Assembly: GCF_018140925.1 (NCBI RefSeq)
Contig: NZ_CP073315.1
Coordinates: forward strand, 3,162,001-3,226,000
Length of the DNA stretch: 64,000 nucleotides
From: Psychrobacillus sp. INOP01
GTDB taxonomy: Bacteria; Bacillota; Bacilli; Bacillales_A; Planococcaceae
Reading direction: 5' to 3'
A program made the position numbers and the translations under genes. Every line of letters starts with the position of its first letter. The first letter of the stretch is position 1. A model generated the notes under the pieces. It saw nothing but the letters and a program-made list of their open reading frames with translations. It was not told where the DNA came from and did not search any database. This document shows, piece after piece, positions 25,780 to 36,102 of this stretch.

Positions 25780-26073
25780 ATGTCAGGAATTATTCGCGTA
25801 ACACCAGCTGAGTTAGATGCTATGGCTTCTCGCTACAACCATGAATCAGGGGAGGTTGCTTCTCAAATTGGTCGCCTAGATGGCATGATCGGTGAATTGC
25901 AGTCAATGTGGGAAGGTTCTTCTAGTGCTGCCTTCGCTGAGCAATATGAGAGACTTAAACCTCATTTCAATGAAATGCGTGAGTTATTAAGTGAAGTAGG
26001 TATTCAATTAAGCCGTGCTGGTCAAGCGTTGCAAGATGCAGACCAACAAGTTGCTAGTCAAATTCGCGGATAA
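25780..26073 (+). CDS. esxA: WXG100 protein EsxA/YukE
   Basis: 97 aa from the ATG at 25780, nine bases after AAGGGAG; the longer reading from 25744 adds 12 residues before the ribosome site. It is a helix-hairpin-helix with the W44-E-G46 turn in SMWEGSSSA, the hallmark of ESAT-6-like secreted proteins. The C-terminal helix contains LQDADQQVASQI. It is secreted as a dimer by the type VIIb machine encoded downstream and is needed for its activity. A hairpin after the gene probably gives it more transcript than the rest. Confidence 0.95.
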   Translation: MSGIIRVTPAELDAMASRYNHESGEVASQIGRLDGMIGELQSMWEGSSSAAFAEQYERLKPHFNEMRELLSEVGIQLSRAGQALQDADQQVASQIRG

Positions 26074-26099
26074 TTAATAGTTCCGCATGTCAAAATAGT

Positions 26100-26134
26100 A
26101 GAGCGTCATTCCCACTCAGGAAGGCGCTTTTTCC
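26100..26134 (+). terminator. Attenuator hairpin after esxA
   Basis: Imperfect stem (GAGCG...TTCC / GGAA..GCGCTT) followed by TTTTTCC, 27 bp after the esxA stop. Partial readthrough into yukD is expected, as all following T7SS genes are on the same strand without another promoter. Confidence 0.6.
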
Positions 26135-26151
26135 TTAATTGGGGTGAGAGA

Positions 26152-26391
26152 ATGTATATAGAAATTACAGTAGATCTTTCTAAATACGATGGAAAAGTCT
26201 TAGATCTAAGACTTTCTGATTACTATACAATGAAAAAAATGATTGATATCGCCTGGCAGGCCAATTCTATTTCCAAAACTCCACGCGAAGGCCATTGGGT
26301 ACGCGTAGTGAATAAAGATAAAATATTCCCAGGACATTTGACGTTAGCCCATTGCGGGATAACGACTGGTGACCGAATTGAAATTATTTGA
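26152..26391 (+). CDS. yukD: Ubiquitin-like T7SS protein YukD/EsaB
   Basis: A 79-aa ubiquitin-fold protein: MYIEITVDLSKYDGKVLDLRLS at the start and the C-terminal LAHCGITTGDRIEII, which matches YukD/EsaB. It is a small cytoplasmic component that binds or regulates the membrane complex of type VIIb systems. GGGGTGAGAG precedes the ATG, and essB begins 13 bp after its stop. Confidence 0.93.
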   Translation: MYIEITVDLSKYDGKVLDLRLSDYYTMKKMIDIAWQANSISKTPREGHWVRVVNKDKIFPGHLTLAHCGITTGDRIEII

Positions 26392-26404
26392 AGGAGCTAC
26401 AAAG

Positions 26405-27811
26405 ATGGCCAAACGTTCACATACATACTTAAAAAACCGAATAGGTGCAGAAATAAATGAAGAACCGCTTAAAACTACTTTTGTCTTTCAAAAAGAGAGA
26501 GTAGGATTCAAGCGAACCGAAGAAATTATTTTTCTAAAGGAAGTTAATCCAAAAATAAAAAAAGACATAGTAATAACCGATGACGAGCTAATTATTCAAG
26601 CAGATATCCCAGCGTCCTTTAAGCGTTTTGATGTCATTCAATCAGAGGATGAAAAATCTCGTTGGATGTTTGCTTACCAACTGGTGGAAAAGGTTTATTC
26701 GCATCCATATCCTCGCTTAAATTTAATCGTGTCCCCGGAAAACATTGTGTATAGCCGAGGGATGGATCCTATTTTTCTTTATTATGGAGTGTTAGGGAGT
26801 TTACCGCCATTTGAAACAAATGATGAGCGCGTCTGGTTAGAAACAAAAGCCGTAGTTGCAGCAGCAATAGACGGCTCTTTCACATTTGAAGAGTATTTAA
26901 AGTATTCTGAGATTCTTGAACTAAAAGAAATGGGCGCTACCATTATGTCCATGAAAGAAAGTGACTCTTTACTGGACTTCATAAGTCAGCAAATGGAGCA
27001 ACTAGAAGTAAAAGAACTAGAAAATGTGAAGCTCCCTCGAAAAAAGTGGAAAGTTACCAAATGGCTATCGATTGGGCTAGCTGTACTTATCATTCCAGCA
27101 ATTATATTTACAATCATATATTTTGTACATGAAAAGCCAAAAACGAAAAGCTTTATAGATAGTCAAGCATCCTTCCTCGGTCAAAACTACAGCCAAGTAG
27201 TAACAACTTTAAGCCCTTATAGCGTTAAGTCCATGCCATATATTGTTCTTTACGAACTTGCGTACTCATCTGTTACCAACGAACGCTTGGATGAAGAGCA
27301 AAAAGAAAATGTGCTTTCTAATATTACATTGCAAACCGATGCAGATTATTTAAGATATTGGATTTATCTCGGTCGTGGAGAGGCGGAAAATGCTGTAGAT
27401 ATTGCAAGAGCAATGGAAGATGGCGAATTAATCACCTATGCTTTGTTGAAGTTAAGAGAAGAAGTGAAGGCAGATAGAGATTTAACTGGTGAAGAAATGC
27501 AAGAACAGCTAAATGAAATTGATCAAGAAGTAGAGGAATACGAAAAGTTAATGGAAGAAATGGAAGAAAAAGAACGACAAGAACAGGAAGAACAAGAGCA
27601 GCAAGAACTAGAAAAAGAACAACAGGAACAGCAAGAACTGGAACAAAAACAAAAAGAACAGCAAGAACTAGAACAAAAACAAAAAGAACAACAAGAGCTA
27701 GAAAAGAAGCAAAAGGAACAACAAGAAAAACAGCAGCAAGCAGATCAAACAAATCAAACAGATCAAACAGATCAAACAGATCAAACAGATCAAACAGATC
27801 AAACAAAGTAA
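26405..27811 (+). CDS. essB: T7SS membrane protein EssB/YukC with a repetitive tail
   Basis: 468 aa from the ATG at 26405 (AAGGAGC seven bases before); a longer frame from 26369 overlaps yukD and has no site. Residues 1 to about 215 are the cytoplasmic pseudokinase-like domain, one membrane segment follows (WLSIGLAVLIIPAIIFTIIYF), then an extracytoplasmic helical domain. The last ~85 residues are low complexity: E/Q/K-rich units of the KEQQELEQKQ type and then six Q-T-D repeats coded by 9-bp units (27743-27806). EssB bridges the complex subunits in the membrane. The tail is probably unstructured and prone to length change. Confidence 0.93.
   Translation: MAKRSHTYLKNRIGAEINEEPLKTTFVFQKERVGFKRTEEIIFLKEVNPKIKKDIVITDDELIIQADIPASFKRFDVIQSEDEKSRWMFAYQLVEKVYSHPYPRLNLIVSPENIVYSRGMDPIFLYYGVLGSLPPFETNDERVWLETKAVVAAAIDGSFTFEEYLKYSEILELKEMGATIMSMKESDSLLDFISQQMEQLEVKELENVKLPRKKWKVTKWLSIGLAVLIIPAIIFTIIYFVHEKPKTKSFIDSQASFLGQNYSQVVTTLSPYSVKSMPYIVLYELAYSSVTNERLDEEQKENVLSNITLQTDADYLRYWIYLGRGEAENAVDIARAMEDGELITYALLKLREEVKADRDLTGEEMQEQLNEIDQEVEEYEKLMEEMEEKERQEQEEQEQQELEKEQQEQQELEQKQKEQQELEQKQKEQQELEKKQKEQQEKQQQADQTNQTDQTDQTDQTDQTDQTK
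27743..27806 (+). repeat. 9-bp tandem repeat inside essB
   Basis: Six to seven in-frame units of ATCAAACAG (one with AAATCAAAC) encode the terminal DQT repeats of EssB. Slippage would change protein length by three residues per unit without frameshift. Confidence 0.9.
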
Positions 27812-27876
27812 CACCAAACAAAGTAAGAAATTATGGATAGTTAAAATTCTAAAGTAGTTGAAAGAAGGTGTGGCTA

Positions 27877-30800
27877 TTGCAACAACTATGGTTGTTTTAC
27901 GACGAAAATTATCAGCGGATAACTCTACCAGAAAGTGACTTTACATCTTTAACTATTGGTCCTGCCATAGAACATGATATTACGATACAGACATTTCCTT
28001 TTGGGAATGGTCCTTTTACATTAAAAAAGGAGGATAATGTGCTCGTTGTTTATAGTGGAGACAAATCTTTTGGAAGGATCACAGACGATGAGGGTCTTAC
28101 GATTGAACAAAAAGAAAAAGTGCTTCATTTATATACTTCGTCTACTCCAATAACTTCTAAAACTTACTTTATAGACTTTGACAATGAAGTTTCGTTTGAT
28201 ACCCAATTAGAAATCGCGACATTTCAAAGACTGAAAACAAGTTTTCCAAGAGTAGAGTCTGGACATTTCTCCCTAAATAAAATAAACGATGGATGGATTA
28301 TAAAGAAAGACTTTGGCTGTCCTTTATATGTAAACGGTAAGTTAGTGGAATCTAACACGGTTCTTGCTGATGGAGATATACTTCAGTGGGCATTCATGGA
28401 AATGAAATTACTCCAAAAAGACCTACTAGAGGTAACTGCATCGATTCCTTATGAGACGAAATTATCTATTATAGATGTTCCTGAGTCGGAAATTCTGCAG
28501 ATGTATCCTGATTATCGTCGTACACCAAGAATGATTTATGACCTTCCAGATGACAAAATTTCATTAACATTTCCGACACAGGAAACAGATGATTCCGGAA
28601 GAGGATTATGGCTCATTATAGCTCCACCACTTGTGATGCTCGTTGTTATGGCACTTGTAGCAATTTTTATACCAAGAGGAATTTTCGTAATTATTTCAAT
28701 TACAATGTTTTTAACAGTACTAGTTACCTCTACTGTTCAGTATTTCCGTGACAAAAAGAAGCATAAGCAGAATGCGGAGAAAAGGCGCCGGGTGTATAAA
28801 GCATATTTAGAGAACATGAGAGAGGAGCTTTATGAGCTTGCCGAGAAACAAAAGAAAGTGTTGAACTATCATTTCCCTAGTTTTGAAGAAATGAAACAAA
28901 TGACCAATGATTTATCCAGTAGAATTTGGGAAAGATCACTTGAGAGCCATGACTTTTTAGAGTTCAGATTAGGAACTGGAAGTGTAAAAGCTAGCTATGA
29001 TATTAAACTATCCTCTGGTGATTTAGCTAATAGAGAAATAGATGATTTGCTCGAACAAGCACAGCGAATGGAACAGGTTTACAAAGAGATTCCTTCTGCG
29101 CCAATTACAACGAAATTATCCGAAGGTATTTTAGGTTTAACTGGCAAAGAATCGGTTATTAAGCGTGAACTTCAGCAAATAATTGGTCAGTTGGCATTTT
29201 CTCAAAGTTACCATGATACAAGATTTATATATATTTTCAATCATGAGGAATATGCCGATGTAGAGTGGATGAAATGGCTACCCCATTTTAAGCTGCCGCA
29301 TATGCATGCTAGAGGTTTGATACATAACGAGGAAACAAGAGATCAATTATTGTCTTCGTTATATGAAATTATTCGCGAGAGAGATATAGATGATCAGAAG
29401 GGTAAAACAATATTTGCCCCACATTTAGTTTTCTTCGTTTCGGATTACTCATTGCTTGCAGAGCATGTCATCTTGGAATACTTAGAAAGTAAACATACAA
29501 AAGACCTTGGAATATCGGTTATTTTCGCGGAATCTGCTCAAGAACGAATGACTGAGAATGTGCACACACTTATTCGATACGTAAACGAACGCGAAGGGGA
29601 TATCCTCATTGAGGCAGGCAAGGCGGTAGATATTGCATTCAATTTAGACGAATTTGATGCTACGACCAACGAACGATTTACACGAATGCTTCGAACTTTG
29701 AACCATCAAATAGGCATAAAAAACTCTATACCTAACTCGGTTAGTTTTCTAGAGATGTTCGGCGTTAAGGATATTGAGGATGTTCCAATAGCTCGAAATT
29801 GGGCATTGAACGAGTCAGCTAAATCACTTGCTGTTCCGATTGGTTTTAAAGGAAAAAATGAACTTGTTGCATTAAATTTGCATGAGAAGGCGCACGGTCC
29901 TCATGGTTTATTAGCAGGTACAACGGGTTCGGGTAAAAGTGAATTTTTACAGACGTATATATTATCACTTGCAGTTCATTATCATCCACATGAAGTAGCT
30001 TTCTTATTGATAGACTACAAAGGTGGAGGAATGGCACAGCCTTTCAAGCATATCCCGCATTTATTGGGAACAATTACGAATATTGAAGGCAGTAAAAACT
30101 TTAGTATGCGGGCACTTGCTTCTATAAATAGTGAGCTTAAACGAAGGCAGCGACTGTTTGATCAGTACATCGTTACGCATATTGATGATTACACGACACT
30201 ATATAAAGAAGGAAGAGCGAGGGAACCACTTCCTCATTTATTCCTCATTTCCGATGAATTTGCAGAGTTAAAACGAGAAGAACCTGAATTTATCCGAGAG
30301 CTTGTGAGTACAGCTCGCATTGGACGAAGTTTAGGAGTTCATCTTATTTTAGCTACTCAAAAGCCCGGAGGAGTTATAGACGAACAAATTTGGAGTAATG
30401 CAAGATTCCGAGTTGCATTAAAGGTACAGGATGCATCGGATAGTAAAGAAATCCTGAAAAACGGAGATGCCGCTTCTATCACCGTAACTGGTCGCGGTTA
30501 TCTGCAAGTTGGAAATAATGAAGTGTATGAGCTATTCCAATCTGCATGGAGCGGGGCCCCTTACAAGGAAGAAGTGCTAGAGGGAGAAGATGACGTGGCA
30601 ATTGTCACAGATCTCGGCTTGTACCCACTTTCTGGTATAGCAACAAATGTGAAAAAGAAATCTAGAGGAATGACAGAAATGGAAGCAGTGACAGCGAAAA
30701 TTGCGGAGACAACTGCTGATTTGAATATCAAAAAGGTGGCTAGTCCTTGGTTAGAGCCATTAGGATTCCGTCTTGAAAAGCAATTAGATGTATCTACTAG

Positions 30801-32355
30801 TCAATCTGGTTTTCCTATAGGAATGATTGACGAACCTGATAAACAAAGCCAGACACCAATTGCTTATAACTGGACCAAGGATGGAAATCTTGGAGTGTTT
30901 GGTTCCTCAGGCTATGGAAAATCCTATACATTACTTACTACAATATTGGGACTTGCGGAAAACCTATCTCCAGAAGAAGCGAACTTTTACTTGCTCGATT
31001 ATGGAAATGGATCACTGCTACCACTTAGACAGCTCCCGCATACCGCGGATTATTTCACGATTGATGAAGAACTGAAAAGAGATAAACTAGTTAAGCTTAT
31101 AAAAGAAGAGATTGCTAAGCGAAAAATTGCCTTCCAGCAATCAGAGGTTAGTAACATCCATATGTACAATAAGCTATCAACTTCGTCGTTACCTCTTCTG
31201 TATATTGTTGTAGATAATTATGATATTGTCCGTGAAGAAATGGAAGAGTTAGAGGCTCAACTAATTCAATTTGGTCGAGATGGTCAATCACTTGGAATTT
31301 ATTTGTTTGTGGCTGCGACAAGAGTTCAATCAGTTAGACAGTCCTTAATGAATAACTTAAAAACGAAGATTGTTCATTATTTAATGGATACTACGGAGTC
31401 ATTTACAGTAATCGGTCGTGTACCGTTTGACTTAGAACCATTCCCAGGTAGAGCCATTCTGAAAAAAGAGGATGCTTACTTTGCGCAAATTTACCTACCT
31501 GCTAGTGGAGCAGATGACTATGAAGTATTGGAGTCCATTAAGGTAAAAGTGAGTAATTTACGAAAGCAATACTTGGAAGGAAATCTTCCGAAACCAATTC
31601 CGATGCTCCCGCTCGAGCTTACATCTACAAATTTCTCCTTCTACTTGGATGGAAAGAAAAAAGATGGAGTCATTCCGATTGGGTTGGATGAGGATACAGT
31701 GCTTCCAATTTCTATTGACTTTAAGAAAAATCGTCATTGTCTACTTATTGGACAGGTTCAAAGAGGGAAGACAAATACGATTACTTGGATGCTTCACACA
31801 CTTTTAGAACAGATGACAGGATTCATTTCTATATTTGATTCGTTTGACCGAGGATTATCAAGATTCGCTGAGTATGATGCCATTGACTATCTGGAAACTA
31901 AAGAGAATTTGGCAGAATGGATTACTCGAACAGAGCAATATTATGCAGAAGTAGAGCGAACTTACCTCGAAAATATTCAACAAGGGAAATCTGTAGAAAT
32001 TACACTTTCTTATTTCGTCATCGATGGATATACAAGATTCCTACAAGTAGCTGATATTAGCCTGCAGGATAGACTAGCAAAATTGATGAAGCGTTACGCT
32101 CACTTAGGCTTTAATGTCGTTATGTCAGGAAATAATGCAGAAATCACGAAGGGCTATGACGCCTTTACGAATGAGTTGAAGCTTGTCCGTCAGGCACTCG
32201 TGTACATGAAAAAATCGGAGCAAACTTTGTTTACAGTAGCGTATGAACGCAAAGAAGCAGAGCTACCACTTGGATTTGCGCATTATATTTTGAATGGGAA
32301 CGCAACGAAAGTAAAAATTCCATTAAGTGAGTTGGAGAGGACGAAAGTACAATGA
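27877..32355 (+). CDS. essC: T7SS motor ATPase EssC/YukB (FtsK/SpoIIIE type)
   Basis: 1492 aa from the TTG at 27877, which suits the AAGGTG site; a GTG at 27868 is the alternative. Residues 1 to about 190 are two FHA-like domains, then two membrane segments near residues 245-290, then three FtsK/SpoIIIE ATPase domains. Walker A motifs are GTTGSGKSE (D1), GSSGYGKSY (D2) and GQVQRGKTN (D3). D1 has a full Walker B (HLFLISDEFAELK), while D2 and D3 have weaker ones (LLYIVVDNYD, YFVIDGYT). It is the translocation motor and substrate selector. Its stop overlaps the esaA start (ATGA). Confidence 0.95.
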   Translation: MQQLWLFYDENYQRITLPESDFTSLTIGPAIEHDITIQTFPFGNGPFTLKKEDNVLVVYSGDKSFGRITDDEGLTIEQKEKVLHLYTSSTPITSKTYFIDFDNEVSFDTQLEIATFQRLKTSFPRVESGHFSLNKINDGWIIKKDFGCPLYVNGKLVESNTVLADGDILQWAFMEMKLLQKDLLEVTASIPYETKLSIIDVPESEILQMYPDYRRTPRMIYDLPDDKISLTFPTQETDDSGRGLWLIIAPPLVMLVVMALVAIFIPRGIFVIISITMFLTVLVTSTVQYFRDKKKHKQNAEKRRRVYKAYLENMREELYELAEKQKKVLNYHFPSFEEMKQMTNDLSSRIWERSLESHDFLEFRLGTGSVKASYDIKLSSGDLANREIDDLLEQAQRMEQVYKEIPSAPITTKLSEGILGLTGKESVIKRELQQIIGQLAFSQSYHDTRFIYIFNHEEYADVEWMKWLPHFKLPHMHARGLIHNEETRDQLLSSLYEIIRERDIDDQKGKTIFAPHLVFFVSDYSLLAEHVILEYLESKHTKDLGISVIFAESAQERMTENVHTLIRYVNEREGDILIEAGKAVDIAFNLDEFDATTNERFTRMLRTLNHQIGIKNSIPNSVSFLEMFGVKDIEDVPIARNWALNESAKSLAVPIGFKGKNELVALNLHEKAHGPHGLLAGTTGSGKSEFLQTYILSLAVHYHPHEVAFLLIDYKGGGMAQPFKHIPHLLGTITNIEGSKNFSMRALASINSELKRRQRLFDQYIVTHIDDYTTLYKEGRAREPLPHLFLISDEFAELKREEPEFIRELVSTARIGRSLGVHLILATQKPGGVIDEQIWSNARFRVALKVQDASDSKEILKNGDAASITVTGRGYLQVGNNEVYELFQSAWSGAPYKEEVLEGEDDVAIVTDLGLYPLSGIATNVKKKSRGMTEMEAVTAKIAETTADLNIKKVASPWLEPLGFRLEKQLDVSTSQSGFPIGMIDEPDKQSQTPIAYNWTKDGNLGVFGSSGYGKSYTLLTTILGLAENLSPEEANFYLLDYGNGSLLPLRQLPHTADYFTIDEELKRDKLVKLIKEEIAKRKIAFQQSEVSNIHMYNKLSTSSLPLLYIVVDNYDIVREEMEELEAQLIQFGRDGQSLGIYLFVAATRVQSVRQSLMNNLKTKIVHYLMDTTESFTVIGRVPFDLEPFPGRAILKKEDAYFAQIYLPASGADDYEVLESIKVKVSNLRKQYLEGNLPKPIPMLPLELTSTNFSFYLDGKKKDGVIPIGLDEDTVLPISIDFKKNRHCLLIGQVQRGKTNTITWMLHTLLEQMTGFISIFDSFDRGLSRFAEYDAIDYLETKENLAEWITRTEQYYAEVERTYLENIQQGKSVEITLSYFVIDGYTRFLQVADISLQDRLAKLMKRYAHLGFNVVMSGNNAEITKGYDAFTNELKLVRQALVYMKKSEQTLFTVAYERKEAELPLGFAHYILNGNATKVKIPLSELERTKVQ

Positions 32356-35207
32356 AATCAACTAAAAATACCAAATTATTAAAATACGGTGTTGGAATTC
32401 TATTTATATTAGCTGCTCCGATTATTTTCTTCCAGCTGATGGGTGTTAATATTCTCGATTTGAATAACGCGAATAAACGTACGATTGCTATCGTAAATGA
32501 AGATATGGGTTTAACGAAGGATGCAGAAAAGGTACAAATGGGTGTAGAAGTAGTATCCATTTTAGCGGATGACTCGGATTACGGATGGGAAGTAATGGGG
32601 CGTGGGGCTGCGGAGAATGGACTAAAATCCAACCAGTACGACGCAATTGTATATATTCCCTCCAATTTCTCGGAAAATATAATGTCTTACGACGAACAAA
32701 ACCCGAAAAAAGCAGAGTTTGCATATCAAGTACAGCGTCAGAAAACAGGATTACGTAAAGAACAGGTTTTACATGAAATAGAAGTAGCGACAGACCGAGT
32801 AAATGATAAAGTTTCCACGTTGTACTGGAGCTATATAGCGCAGGAAATGAATCATATTAAAAAAGAATTTACGAGTATTTTAGGAAAAGAAACAGAATTT
32901 CTTAGTGCCATGTCTGCCTATTATAAGCCAGAATCAGAAACGTTGGCTGAACAGATGCAAAGACAAAAAGACCAAATGGCATTATTGCAAACTACGATCG
33001 GATCTGCAAATAATGCCCATACTAGCCGTATTGAAAATGCTGATTCGTTTGGATTACAAATGAACAACTTCATCACCTATGTACAGCAATATAAGGAGTT
33101 TCAGAATACACAAAGACAAATTCTACAACAGGTGCAGGATGATAGTTTAGCCAAAATTCATGCAGCTGCAGCAACACAAGCAGAGCAATTCAATAATTCT
33201 GTACAAATGCTGGAGGATAGTAATAACAAATTAAATGAAGAAATTCAAAAAGTAAATAATATTGTTGAGACAAATAAAGAAAAATTTAATGCATTATCGG
33301 AACTACGAAAAAAAGAAGTAGATCGGCAGGTTAAGGATTTACTAGTAGTGCAAGGTACTGCAATCGACCGTTATAATAATACAATTTTAGATAATCTTGA
33401 AAAAGGTATTGAGACAGGAAAAAGTACCAATGCAGTGCTTTCTGCAGCTTCTTTAGGAACAGAGCCAAGTCAGCTTACTACTATTAAAGAACAGCTGGAA
33501 CAAAAAGCAGCGGAGAAAGCTTCTGCTACTTTACCTGGATTAGAACAAGAACGCTGGAAAGTAGAAAGTATATTATCCGCATTAACTTCCTTAAAAACAA
33601 AAGTAGCAGAAACGGATCCAGCATCCACCTTTATAAGCGAAATTGATCAGCTTCAAGCGGAACTTGGTTCAATTACAGCCGGCTTAACTGAAAGAGAAAC
33701 AACATGGGTGAATGCAAACCAAACAGGAACTGCTGACTATTCAAAAGCTTCTACAGAGTATGCAAAACTATTAGAGAACTATAGCTCTATTTATAGAGAA
33801 TATGAATCTGTCCAACAGGTTGTTAATACTTATCCAACTGATACTGCACGTATAGGAATGGAAATAATACAAAAAGAAGAAGAGTTGTTAGCTAATACTC
33901 ACCTATCAAAAAATCAGCGAGCTAGATTAAAAGAGCTTTTTGCAAAAGGTGCAGCTAAAACAGATACAAGTTCTTTGTTATCCTACTATGCTACGTTAGA
34001 ACAATTTGAATTCACTCTTAATGAGGGCGGAGATAGTGCCAATAAGGATGTTGTTTTAAAGGATGCAATTTTAACAGCTTTGCTGAAAAATGTAGTGGAT
34101 ATTAACGAATTGGAATTAGAGGGTTGGAATTCTGTATCTGAGACTATTCCAGAAACAGAAATAGGAATGTCCGACCTTAGTACAACGTTTGCAGCCATCA
34201 TGTCTGGTTATAAAGAAACTGCGGAACAGCAGCATGCATCGTTAATCAATGAGCTAAATTCCATTGATGAACAAGCAAATGTCTTACTTGCACAAATTCA
34301 AAATCCAGCGAATATGATTCCGTCTGGTGAACCAGTGGCAACTACTTCTGAAGGGGAAGTAATGGCAGGTCAACAAAATGTGACTAATCAGCTTGTAACG
34401 TTAAGTGGAATGATTCAATCATTATCACAAAAACAAAGCAGTTTAGTAGATTACGCAAATGACCTAACTGTGAAAGCAGACAATATAAAAGAGACATCCA
34501 ATGAATTTAGTGGTAAATGGGATACGAATGTAGCTGCCATGTCTGAATTCGATAATGATATTCAAGACTTTCTTGCCAATACATATGTTGATGGTCAGGA
34601 AAACGGATATGCCTTTAGTCACTTTGTGAACCCTCTTGATGTAAAAGGAGAAGCAGCAGTTTCTGATGAAATGGAGAAAGTTCCTCCTGTTATTTTATTT
34701 ATCATTCTATTAATCAGTAGTTTGTTGATCGGATATTTCTCTTATCAGATGAAAGATGGTCCTATTGGGCTCCAATTAGCTATGACAGCTTTATTGTCCG
34801 TACTTGTTGGACTAATTATCAGTTTCTACAGTATCTATATGTATATTTTAAATGACCATCGTGCGCTAGAATGGACAATTTTTACTATTCTTTTATTGCT
34901 TGCAGGCGCAGCCATCATTCGTGTGGCTTTAGAATTCGGCCAATCAGTTGGGTGGCTTGCTAGCGTTGCGTTGATGTGCTTATATATCATTCCATTACTA
35001 ATACTTGCAGTGCCCGATATTAATATTCCTGATGTTTTGTCTACCGTTTATATGTCTATTAAGTATGAACCGGAAACTAGCTTTATATGGGGAGCAGTAA
35101 TCACAGCGGTTATAGCAATAGTGATGTTAGCGACCACTTATTTTATGAATAAAAACAAAAATAATAGATCAAAAGCATCTGTGGCAGATGAAGCGTATGA
35201 AAGTTAA
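32352..35207 (+). CDS. esaA: T7SS membrane protein EsaA/YueB
   Basis: A 951-aa protein of the YhgE/Pip/EsaA group: one N-terminal membrane segment (YGVGILFILAAPIIFFQLMGV), a very large extracytoplasmic helical region of about 730 residues, and five or so membrane segments at the C-terminus. In B. subtilis the homologue YueB also serves as a phage SPP1 receptor, so the long ectodomain may be cell-surface exposed. It is coupled to essC by a 4-bp overlap, and the next gene overlaps its 3' end by 20 bp. Confidence 0.93.
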   Translation: MKSTKNTKLLKYGVGILFILAAPIIFFQLMGVNILDLNNANKRTIAIVNEDMGLTKDAEKVQMGVEVVSILADDSDYGWEVMGRGAAENGLKSNQYDAIVYIPSNFSENIMSYDEQNPKKAEFAYQVQRQKTGLRKEQVLHEIEVATDRVNDKVSTLYWSYIAQEMNHIKKEFTSILGKETEFLSAMSAYYKPESETLAEQMQRQKDQMALLQTTIGSANNAHTSRIENADSFGLQMNNFITYVQQYKEFQNTQRQILQQVQDDSLAKIHAAAATQAEQFNNSVQMLEDSNNKLNEEIQKVNNIVETNKEKFNALSELRKKEVDRQVKDLLVVQGTAIDRYNNTILDNLEKGIETGKSTNAVLSAASLGTEPSQLTTIKEQLEQKAAEKASATLPGLEQERWKVESILSALTSLKTKVAETDPASTFISEIDQLQAELGSITAGLTERETTWVNANQTGTADYSKASTEYAKLLENYSSIYREYESVQQVVNTYPTDTARIGMEIIQKEEELLANTHLSKNQRARLKELFAKGAAKTDTSSLLSYYATLEQFEFTLNEGGDSANKDVVLKDAILTALLKNVVDINELELEGWNSVSETIPETEIGMSDLSTTFAAIMSGYKETAEQQHASLINELNSIDEQANVLLAQIQNPANMIPSGEPVATTSEGEVMAGQQNVTNQLVTLSGMIQSLSQKQSSLVDYANDLTVKADNIKETSNEFSGKWDTNVAAMSEFDNDIQDFLANTYVDGQENGYAFSHFVNPLDVKGEAAVSDEMEKVPPVILFIILLISSLLIGYFSYQMKDGPIGLQLAMTALLSVLVGLIISFYSIYMYILNDHRALEWTIFTILLLLAGAAIIRVALEFGQSVGWLASVALMCLYIIPLLILAVPDINIPDVLSTVYMSIKYEPETSFIWGAVITAVIAIVMLATTYFMNKNKNNRSKASVADEAYES

Positions 35208-35703
35208 ATTGCGTCTTTTGTTTTCAATATTGTTTTTAATACTAGTTGGAAATGGTTTTGTTGTTTTTGCGGAAGAACCAAAAAAGGTAGAAGACTTAGA
35301 TCCTGTTATTTATGAAAAACTAGAATTTAAGAAAAATACAGATTATCTACATGATAAGAAAAAAACCGAAATGAAAAATACAATTCCTAAGAAGCAAGTT
35401 GATATATATTTTGATGGGAGAAAGAAGCTTCCTAACAGAGGAGACACTTCGTATTTGTTTCAAACGGCTGAACGTGGGGAGAAAAGTACAGTAACAGCAA
35501 AATCCTCTGAGCTAAAATTATTTTCTGAAAAAGATATTGCTTTAGCAGATGAATCAGTATCCAAAATAGAAGAGGAATCATCTAGTAATAGCGTGAGGAC
35601 AATCATATTTTTAGGGGTAATAGGAATTGGTATTCTTACTTTGTTTGTCATTTTCTTACCGAGGTTAGTAAGTACCTCAGAATCTTCTGAACCAGCCAAA
35701 TGA
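35188..35703 (+). CDS. essA: T7SS membrane protein EssA/YueC
   Basis: A 171-aa protein with an N-terminal signal-like segment (LLFSILFLILVGNGFVVFA) and a C-terminal membrane segment (TIIFLGVIGIGILTLFVIFL), the topology of EssA/YueC. The ectodomain is short and polar. The start is ATG 35188, or ATG 35197 three codons later; both lie inside the esaA 3' end, so translation is coupled. It is the last core machinery gene, and the effector module follows after 18 bp. Confidence 0.88.
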   Translation: MKRMKVKLRLLFSILFLILVGNGFVVFAEEPKKVEDLDPVIYEKLEFKKNTDYLHDKKKTEMKNTIPKKQVDIYFDGRKKLPNRGDTSYLFQTAERGEKSTVTAKSSELKLFSEKDIALADESVSKIEEESSSNSVRTIIFLGVIGIGILTLFVIFLPRLVSTSESSEPAK

Positions 35704-35721
35704 AAAAGGGAGGGAATGTAT

Positions 35722-36081
35722 ATGCCTGGATATTATTATGCTTTATTAGCTAAAAAGAAGGAAGAACTACAGAGATTAACTGCATGCCAGTCTTCTTTGC
35801 AAGGGAAACAATCCGAATTTAATACGAATGAACCAAAGTGTTTAGAGCCTGAGTTAACTGCCGCTACCTGGCAGGGAACTCATGCAGATAAGTTTGACGA
35901 TATTAGGGAAGCTGGTATTCAAACTAGCTATGTGGATATCTCAGGAAATCAATTTTCCAATGTATTTAGTGCAATCTCAACTAAAATTAGTGAATTGAAT
36001 GCAGAAATTGCTTCTATTGAGCAAACAATTGCCAATATTTTAGCGGAGCAAGAACGTCAACGTCAAGCGAAAGCAAACTAA
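35722..36081 (+). CDS. DUF5082 (YwqH-like) helper of the LXG effector
   Basis: 119 aa starting MPGYYYALLAKKKEELQRL, which has the long N-terminal helix of YwqH/DUF5082 proteins; a helix-rich C-terminal half ends in a charged tail. ATG 35722 is preferred over ATG 35716 because AGGGAGG lies eight bases before it. Small helical proteins of this sort are encoded just ahead of LXG toxins and bind the LXG domain to form a secretion-ready complex. The role here is inferred from that arrangement. Confidence 0.82.
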   Translation: MPGYYYALLAKKKEELQRLTACQSSLQGKQSEFNTNEPKCLEPELTAATWQGTHADKFDDIREAGIQTSYVDISGNQFSNVFSAISTKISELNAEIASIEQTIANILAEQERQRQAKAN

Positions 36082-36102
36082 CTTGCAAGGGGGAGAAGCG
36101 TT

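Noticed and set aside
27432-27821. 129-aa minus-strand ORF with repeated FDLFDLF and hydrophobic repeats
   Set aside because: It is the antisense shadow of the repetitive essB tail, with no ribosome site or independent support.
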